Source: Flavobacteriales bacterium UBA5692
GTDB taxonomy: Bacteria > Bacteroidota > Bacteroidia > Flavobacteriales_D > Sanyastnellaceae
Direction: 5' to 3'
DNA: 20,374 nucleotides
NCBI GenBank assembly: GCA_002420235.1
Contig: DIHQ01000016.1
Coordinates: 1-20,374 of the forward strand
Each line of letters starts with the position of its first letter. The stretch's first letter is position 1. Positions 16,872 to 20,374 of this stretch are shown piece by piece. The position numbers were made by a program, and so were the translations under genes. The notes beneath the pieces are model-generated. The model did no database searches and was not told the DNA's origin. It saw only the letters and a list, made by a program, of their open reading frames with translations.

Positions 16872-17810
16872 TCAGCGAAAGACGATGAATGTCTCGCTAC
16901 CCGTAGAGCCGTCCGCATAAACTAGGCGGATGTGATAATTGCCGCTGGACCAATCTGAGGCATCCACGGAAATTGTTTGAGCCGAGGGCTGGGAAACCAT
17001 TATACTGGTGCCAGACGCATCATAAACTTCCGCTTCAACAATTCGTATCGGAGCCTCAATCTGAAATCTTGCTGAAACTGGATTTGGAAAGAGGCACAGC
17101 TTCAAACTTCCCGTTTGAGGACTTAAAATGTTGGTGATAGGCTGCCCAACACATTCACAATTATCATCAATGGTATCATTCACTGTTGAATCATCTCCAT
17201 CATCACAAGGATTTCCTGGAAAGTAGCAAGAATCGTCATCCTCTTCAGCGTAGGGACTGAAATTGCAAGACTGTGAGTCCGTACATCCAAGTGAGTTGTA
17301 AACGACCATTGACTCCCAAAAAATTGTATCGCCATTTGCTACACCCCAGGGTGCCCTTAGCCCAAAACGCGCAATACTCCCTTCCAGTGTGCCATTCGTT
17401 GGGACATCATCCAAGGAAATGATGTACGTCGAAAATTCCGCCATCATCGTATCAACCTCGAAGTTGTAATTACACGTAGCAGTATTGCTCCCCGGAGGAT
17501 ATATGAACAGTCGGGCATTCGGATTCCCCGATGCCGTCGTATTTCTCAGCCGGACCTGAACCCGGTCGTACGTTGAAACATCGATATTCAGATCATCCTG
17601 CAACGTTCCACTGCGCATCACCGGCGTTTGATTGAATGCTTTCATAGCAAGGGCATTGGGCTGAGCCACCAAAACACAACCCAAATTGGATTCGCTTGCG
17701 CTGACCCAACCTTCCTTGGAGTTTTGCCAGTTGTACTCGATTTGTGCTCCAGCATTTACCAGAAATGCAAACATTAAACAAACGAGAAATGAAAACTTTT
17801 GGGGCTTCAT
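16872..17810 (-). CDS. T9SS-secreted protein with carbohydrate-binding-like domain and Por secretion tail
   Basis: The 312-residue product has a signal peptide (about 1-22, ending NAGA). The N-terminal domain (about 24-172) has galactose-binding-like strands (NWQNSKEGWV, YDRVQVRLRN, FSTYIISLDD, SIARFGLRAPW, DTIFWESMVVYN). Next are a GCTD...DDSC Cys-rich module (175-198) and an Asp/Cys-rich PCDDGDDS...CECVG segment (201-222). The C-terminal 80 residues are a type A T9SS sorting domain with LCLFPNPVSARFQIEA, an AEVYDASG strand and a SSGNYHIRLVYADGS-type ending. It should be exported through the outer membrane and attached to or released from the cell surface. It has no enzyme motif; a glycan-binding role is inferred. 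It is the first gene of the sulfatase operon, 108 bases downstream of the oxidoreductase gene. Confidence 0.9.
   Translation of the reverse strand: MKPQKFSFLVCLMFAFLVNAGAQIEYNWQNSKEGWVSASESNLGCVLVAQPNALAMKAFNQTPVMRSGTLQDDLNIDVSTYDRVQVRLRNTTASGNPNARLFIYPPGSNTATCNYNFEVDTMMAEFSTYIISLDDVPTNGTLEGSIARFGLRAPWGVANGDTIFWESMVVYNSLGCTDSQSCNFSPYAEEDDDSCYFPGNPCDDGDDSTVNDTIDDNCECVGQPITNILSPQTGSLKLCLFPNPVSARFQIEAPIRIVEAEVYDASGTSIMVSQPSAQTISVDASDWSSGNYHIRLVYADGSTGSETFIVFR
16875..17114 (-). other. T9SS type A C-terminal sorting domain (Por secretion tail)
   Basis: Residues 233-312 of the cargo protein carry LCLFPNPVSA, the VYDASG turn, an SVDASDWSSGNYHI stretch and a short final strand. This is the pattern known for T9SS cargo in Bacteroidota. 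It is the only such tail in the window. Confidence 0.85.
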
Positions 17811-17833
17811 TTGATGAGAATTTTGATTTTAAT

Positions 17834-17862
17834 CGAAGGTATACCAAAAACCAACGCTGAAA
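17834..17862 (-). promoter_or_regulatory. Weak candidate Bacteroidota promoter for the sulfatase operon
   Basis: Read on the minus strand, TTTC (17862-17859), a 17-base spacer and TACCTTCG (17841-17834) each differ by one base from the Bacteroidota consensus TTTG and TAnnTTTG. The -7 element ends 23 bases before the ATG at 17810. The match is imperfect and the region is AT-rich, so this is only a candidate. Confidence 0.22.
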
Positions 17863-17898
17863 ATTTTCTCGAACGAGGCATTCTTTAGACGCGTGAGT

Positions 17899-17911
17899 AA
17901 CGTGTCACGTT
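17899..17911. promoter_or_regulatory. Perfect 6+1+6 inverted repeat (possible operator half-sites)
   Basis: AACGTG-T-CACGTT lies between the oxidoreductase stop and the start of the sulfatase operon. A one-base loop makes it a poor RNA hairpin, so a protein-binding palindrome is more likely than a terminator. No second copy was noticed. Confidence 0.25.
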
Positions 17912-17918
17912 TTGACCT

Positions 17919-19169
17919 TCAAATGGAATCTCCAGTCTGTCCAGAAAGAGCGTAGTCCTCGAGATACGCAAACGGCGCGTTCAGAGTACCGTCCAAAGTC
18001 GTTTGACTCGCACCGTCAAGGACACCTTCTACATCGCCAGTCACGAGCAATGGAATGACATGCTCCATGAGCTCTCTACCGAACCCTTCAGAGGCATCAC
18101 GAGGGAGCTCGCAAGGAAGATTATCCACGGCCAATACAGTAATGCCCTCGCGGTGATCAAACGAGCACTCCTGCTCCGTTATTGGATGGTAGCCGTATAT
18201 GGGATTCTCAATGGTCGATGGGCGCAAAGTGCAAGCCACAGGTCCATCAATATCGCAGCTGATATCTGCAACAACCTTGACTTTCCAATTCGGATGGCGC
18301 ATGTCTTCACGGGTGAACAGAAATGGCGATCCTTCAGCCCAAAAATGTCCGGCGATGAAGAGATTAGCAACCTGCGCAAATCGTGGAAAGGTGCTTCTAA
18401 ATTCCAAAGGATCCTTGATGAAATCCGCCATGATGAATTGTCCGCCATCAGTGCGCGCATTATAATCCTCCACGTCCAAATGAGTAAAGACCGGCTCTGG
18501 AAAGTCCATGCGTAGAAAATCATCCGGGTGCACGGAACGGAGCTTCATGTGCTCCAATACCTCGCGAGCACCTCTGCCCACACGACCAGTTCCCGTCAAC
18601 ACAATTTTAAAATTTGCGGGCAAACTGACGTTCTTTAATTGCAATATCATTTCTTCCAAGTCACGGCAGTCGATGGCTTTGGGTAACTCAAACGAATCGC
18701 TGCGTAACCCGAGTGCGCGTAGGCCGCTGTACGCGCCTACCAAACCTGCCCACCGGCCAAAACCAATAATCCGATGACCACTCGGCCGCTTCAATAATTC
18801 ATAGTCAATGAGGCGAATCTTCTTGTCAAGAATAGCTGCCAGGAGCTTGGCATTGTATGGCTGGAGCTTATGTGTATGGCTGAAGAAGAGGTACGTCTTT
18901 CCAGGGACCAAGTCCTCGATATTTACCTCCTTGACTCCAATCAAAACATCGCAATCCGAAACGTCTGCACGCACGTTTAAGCCCACCGCACTATACTCCG
19001 CATCGCGAATCCGGCGCACAGGGCTAGATTGTATAACAATTTTTAATTGTGGAAAGCGTTCCTCGATCAAGACACACTGGTCCGGTGTCAGAGCAACACG
19101 TTGGTCTGGCGGGGACTTTCCTTCGCGGATGACGCCCAGCAGAAGGGGATGTTCAGAGGTAAAAGTCAA
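17919..19169 (-). CDS. Saccharopine dehydrogenase (NAD+, L-lysine-forming)-type oxidoreductase
   Basis: The 416-residue cytoplasmic protein combines an alanine-dehydrogenase/PNT-like N-domain (LGVIREGKSPPDQRVALTP) with a Rossmann motif at about 189-204 (VLTGTGRVGRGAREVL). K80 (GVKEV) and H98 (FFSHTHKLQ) align with the catalytic Lys and His of yeast Lys1. The VVADISCDIDGPVACTLRPS block near residue 305-325 is typical of this family. The reaction would interconvert saccharopine with lysine and 2-oxoglutarate, but the physiological role in Bacteroidota is not clear, and databases often call it NAD(P)-dependent oxidoreductase. The start is TTG at 19169; no ATG lies before the conserved N-terminus. 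It is 72 bases downstream of the TonB-like gene and 108 bases upstream of the sulfatase operon, and is probably not functionally part of either. Confidence 0.85.
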   Translation of the reverse strand: MTFTSEHPLLLGVIREGKSPPDQRVALTPDQCVLIEERFPQLKIVIQSSPVRRIRDAEYSAVGLNVRADVSDCDVLIGVKEVNIEDLVPGKTYLFFSHTHKLQPYNAKLLAAILDKKIRLIDYELLKRPSGHRIIGFGRWAGLVGAYSGLRALGLRSDSFELPKAIDCRDLEEMILQLKNVSLPANFKIVLTGTGRVGRGAREVLEHMKLRSVHPDDFLRMDFPEPVFTHLDVEDYNARTDGGQFIMADFIKDPLEFRSTFPRFAQVANLFIAGHFWAEGSPFLFTREDMRHPNWKVKVVADISCDIDGPVACTLRPSTIENPIYGYHPITEQECSFDHREGITVLAVDNLPCELPRDASEGFGRELMEHVIPLLVTGDVEGVLDGASQTTLDGTLNAPFAYLEDYALSGQTGDSI

Positions 19170-19241
19170 ATCAAAATCTTCTCAGGCTAAATTACATCAT
19201 GCCCTTTCCTGTAGCGCTAATCGCTCTGCACTTTTCAACTA

Positions 19242-19961
19242 CTACTGGGCGACAAACTCGTATGTAATCGTACCCGACACATTCACATCCGAAGCTATTT
19301 CAAACAATGACCGTCGTGCGTACTTCAGCGCTGACGAATTCAAACAAGCTTCCTCATCACCTTCTGCTGATTTCACCACCCTTGCTTTGTTCACGTGGCC
19401 ATCGCGGGCAATTTCAACTTTTACAACAACCTTGCCAGCCTCGAGGCACTGGTAGCCAGGGATGGGCAAATAAATGTGCTTACGGTTCGCTACATCGTAC
19501 GAGACGATTACTCGTCCTTCGTAGCGGTGATCCCAACCGGCGAGGGTATTTATTTGATCGTTTTGACCGTCATTTGGCACCCCTTCTAAATCAAAGTCTT
19601 TATGCTCAGCCGCAAGGCGCCCAAACTCAGCTTGTTCGAAAGCGTGTAATTCGCTCTCCACTTCTTCGGCCAAGCGACGCTGATCCCGCACATTCGTAGA
19701 GCGTATTTCAGAAGACACAGAAACACTGGCATCTGCCACCAAATTGGCGATTCGGGATTCCATTTGTGTGCGCAACTGCTTCTCTAAGTTCGGGGCCGCA
19801 TCTTGAATTGATCCAAGGTCTACAAACTCGACAGGCACAAACGCCCTAGCCACTGCTGCAAAGCGGACTACTGGCTGCATCCAAAAGACGAATAGCACCA
19901 GAGCATGTAACGACAGGGTTAATGACATAGCCACCCAGAAACGCTGAAATTTCGGATTCAT
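19242..19961 (-). CDS. TonB-like inner-membrane protein with coiled-coil linker
   Basis: From the ATG at 19961 the product is 239 residues; an in-frame TTG at 19994 is less likely because the ATG makes a neat TGATG overlap with the upstream stop. One membrane segment spans about 9-28 (WVAMSLTLSLHALVLFVFW). A charged, helical linker follows at about 55-122 (LEKQLRTQMESRIANLV...RRLAEEVESELHAFEQ). The C-terminal domain at about 163-239 matches the Bacteroidota TonB type: PGYQCLEAGKVVVKVEIARD, then CLNSSAL and a final SGTITYEFVAQ. This family transmits proton-motive force to outer-membrane transporters, or in Bacteroidota serves related envelope roles. The linker is not Pro-rich as in classical TonB. 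No TonB-dependent receptor is in the window. Confidence 0.82.
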   Translation of the reverse strand: MNPKFQRFWVAMSLTLSLHALVLFVFWMQPVVRFAAVARAFVPVEFVDLGSIQDAAPNLEKQLRTQMESRIANLVADASVSVSSEIRSTNVRDQRRLAEEVESELHAFEQAEFGRLAAEHKDFDLEGVPNDGQNDQINTLAGWDHRYEGRVIVSYDVANRKHIYLPIPGYQCLEAGKVVVKVEIARDGHVNKARVVKSAEGDEEACLNSSALKYARRSLFEIASDVNVSGTITYEFVAQ

Positions 19962-20374
19962 CAATCGAGTACGACAGTGGTTTCGCGGCGCCAAGTATCA
20001 ACGGTAATGCTCCGGTCTCCTCTGAAATAGTATACCCCAGTTTTGGTGACAACCTTGCGGTAGCGAAGGACTAGGTTTCCCGTTCGCACGGTCCGCTCAA
20101 TAACGAGGCCGTTAGGGATGTCATACGATTGCTCATTGACGCCTTGCAAAATATCAATCTCGTTTTCATCCAGCTTGTAATCCTCCGGGGCCCGAGGTCC
20201 CACTTCCCGAAGATTCGCCTGCGCGGATTTCTGTTCATTGTAGGCTCTTTGACGAGCTTCCTGTTGGCGCTGGGCGAGCAGTTGTTGTTCTTTCTTTGCT
20301 CTTCGGCGAGTTTCTAACCAGCGTTCTTGGGCACGAGCATTCGCACCGTCTCCCAATCGGCGGTACCGGCGGGC
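19961..20374 (-). CDS. Hypothetical protein, C-terminal part, with charged coiled-coil
   Basis: The frame is open to the right edge, so the gene is 5'-truncated and 137 residues are visible. The first half is a highly charged Arg/Gln/Glu/Ala-rich helix (RRRAKKEQQLLAQRQQEARQ), probably coiled coil. The last about 70 residues form a compact beta-rich end (YDIPNGLVIERTVRTGNLVL, then GVYYFRGDRSITVDTW). I do not recognise the family. Its stop and the ATG of the TonB-like gene overlap as TGATG, so the two are translationally coupled and may form one envelope complex (inference). Confidence 0.75.
   Translation of the reverse strand, partial: ARRYRRLGDGANARAQERWLETRRRAKKEQQLLAQRQQEARQRAYNEQKSAQANLREVGPRAPEDYKLDENEIDILQGVNEQSYDIPNGLVIERTVRTGNLVLRYRKVVTKTGVYYFRGDRSITVDTWRRETTVVLD

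Noticed and set aside
18003..18515. Plus-strand open frame of 170 codons
   Set aside because: It lies wholly antisense to the saccharopine-dehydrogenase-type gene and shows no recognisable protein pattern.
19205..19230. Short inverted repeat AGCG-CTAAT-CGCT after the TonB-like gene as a terminator
   Set aside because: The stem is only 4 bp and no run of T follows on the transcribed strand.
18808..19455. Long plus-strand open frame (215 codons) opposite the oxidoreductase and the TonB-like gene
   Set aside because: It is antisense to two genes with clear family motifs and its translation is low-complexity Ser/Arg-rich without domain features.

Overview
This window is most likely from an aerobic, probably marine member of the Bacteroidota (Flavobacteriales-like). 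It carries a type IX secretion (T9SS) C-terminal sorting domain, Cys-rich GCTD-type tails, a Bacteroidota-style TonB-like protein and many lipoproteins with short post-Cys regions. All sixteen genes I can support lie on the minus strand, so transcription runs from high to low coordinates. No gap between genes exceeds about 110 bases. I saw no tRNA, rRNA, CRISPR array, insertion sequence or integrase.

From the right edge (upstream end) the layout is as follows. First comes the 3' part of a coiled-coil protein of unknown function. It is translationally coupled to a TonB-like inner-membrane protein (19242-19961), which is followed by a saccharopine-dehydrogenase-type NAD-dependent oxidoreductase (17919-19169). 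After a 108-base gap begins a dense block of eleven genes (17810 down to 2202) with gaps of 0-18 bases or start/stop overlaps almost throughout. In order it encodes: a T9SS cargo with a carbohydrate-binding-like domain; an iduronate-2-sulfatase-like lipoprotein; an arylsulfatase A-like lipoprotein; a formylglycine-generating enzyme (FGE) predicted to be a lipoprotein; two outer-membrane beta-barrels; two lipoproteins with jelly-roll glycan-binding character; a clan GH-A-like glycoside hydrolase; a third sulfatase; and a right-handed beta-helix protein with an EF-hand tail. A further secreted protein with a duplicated domain and the same tail (1116-2114) follows. The left edge holds the first third of a GC-rich BNR/sortilin-type beta-propeller protein.

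My reading is that the 17810-2202 block is a polysaccharide utilisation operon for a sulfated glycan. The FGE would activate the three sulfatases after export. The sulfatases, the glycoside hydrolase and perhaps the beta-helix protein would desulfate and cut the glycan, and the lipoproteins and T9SS cargo would hold it at the surface. The two beta-barrels occupy the place where a SusC/SusD pair is normally found, but neither SusC nor SusD is present in the window. No regulator or sugar-catabolic enzyme is visible. The substrate cannot be named from sequence alone.
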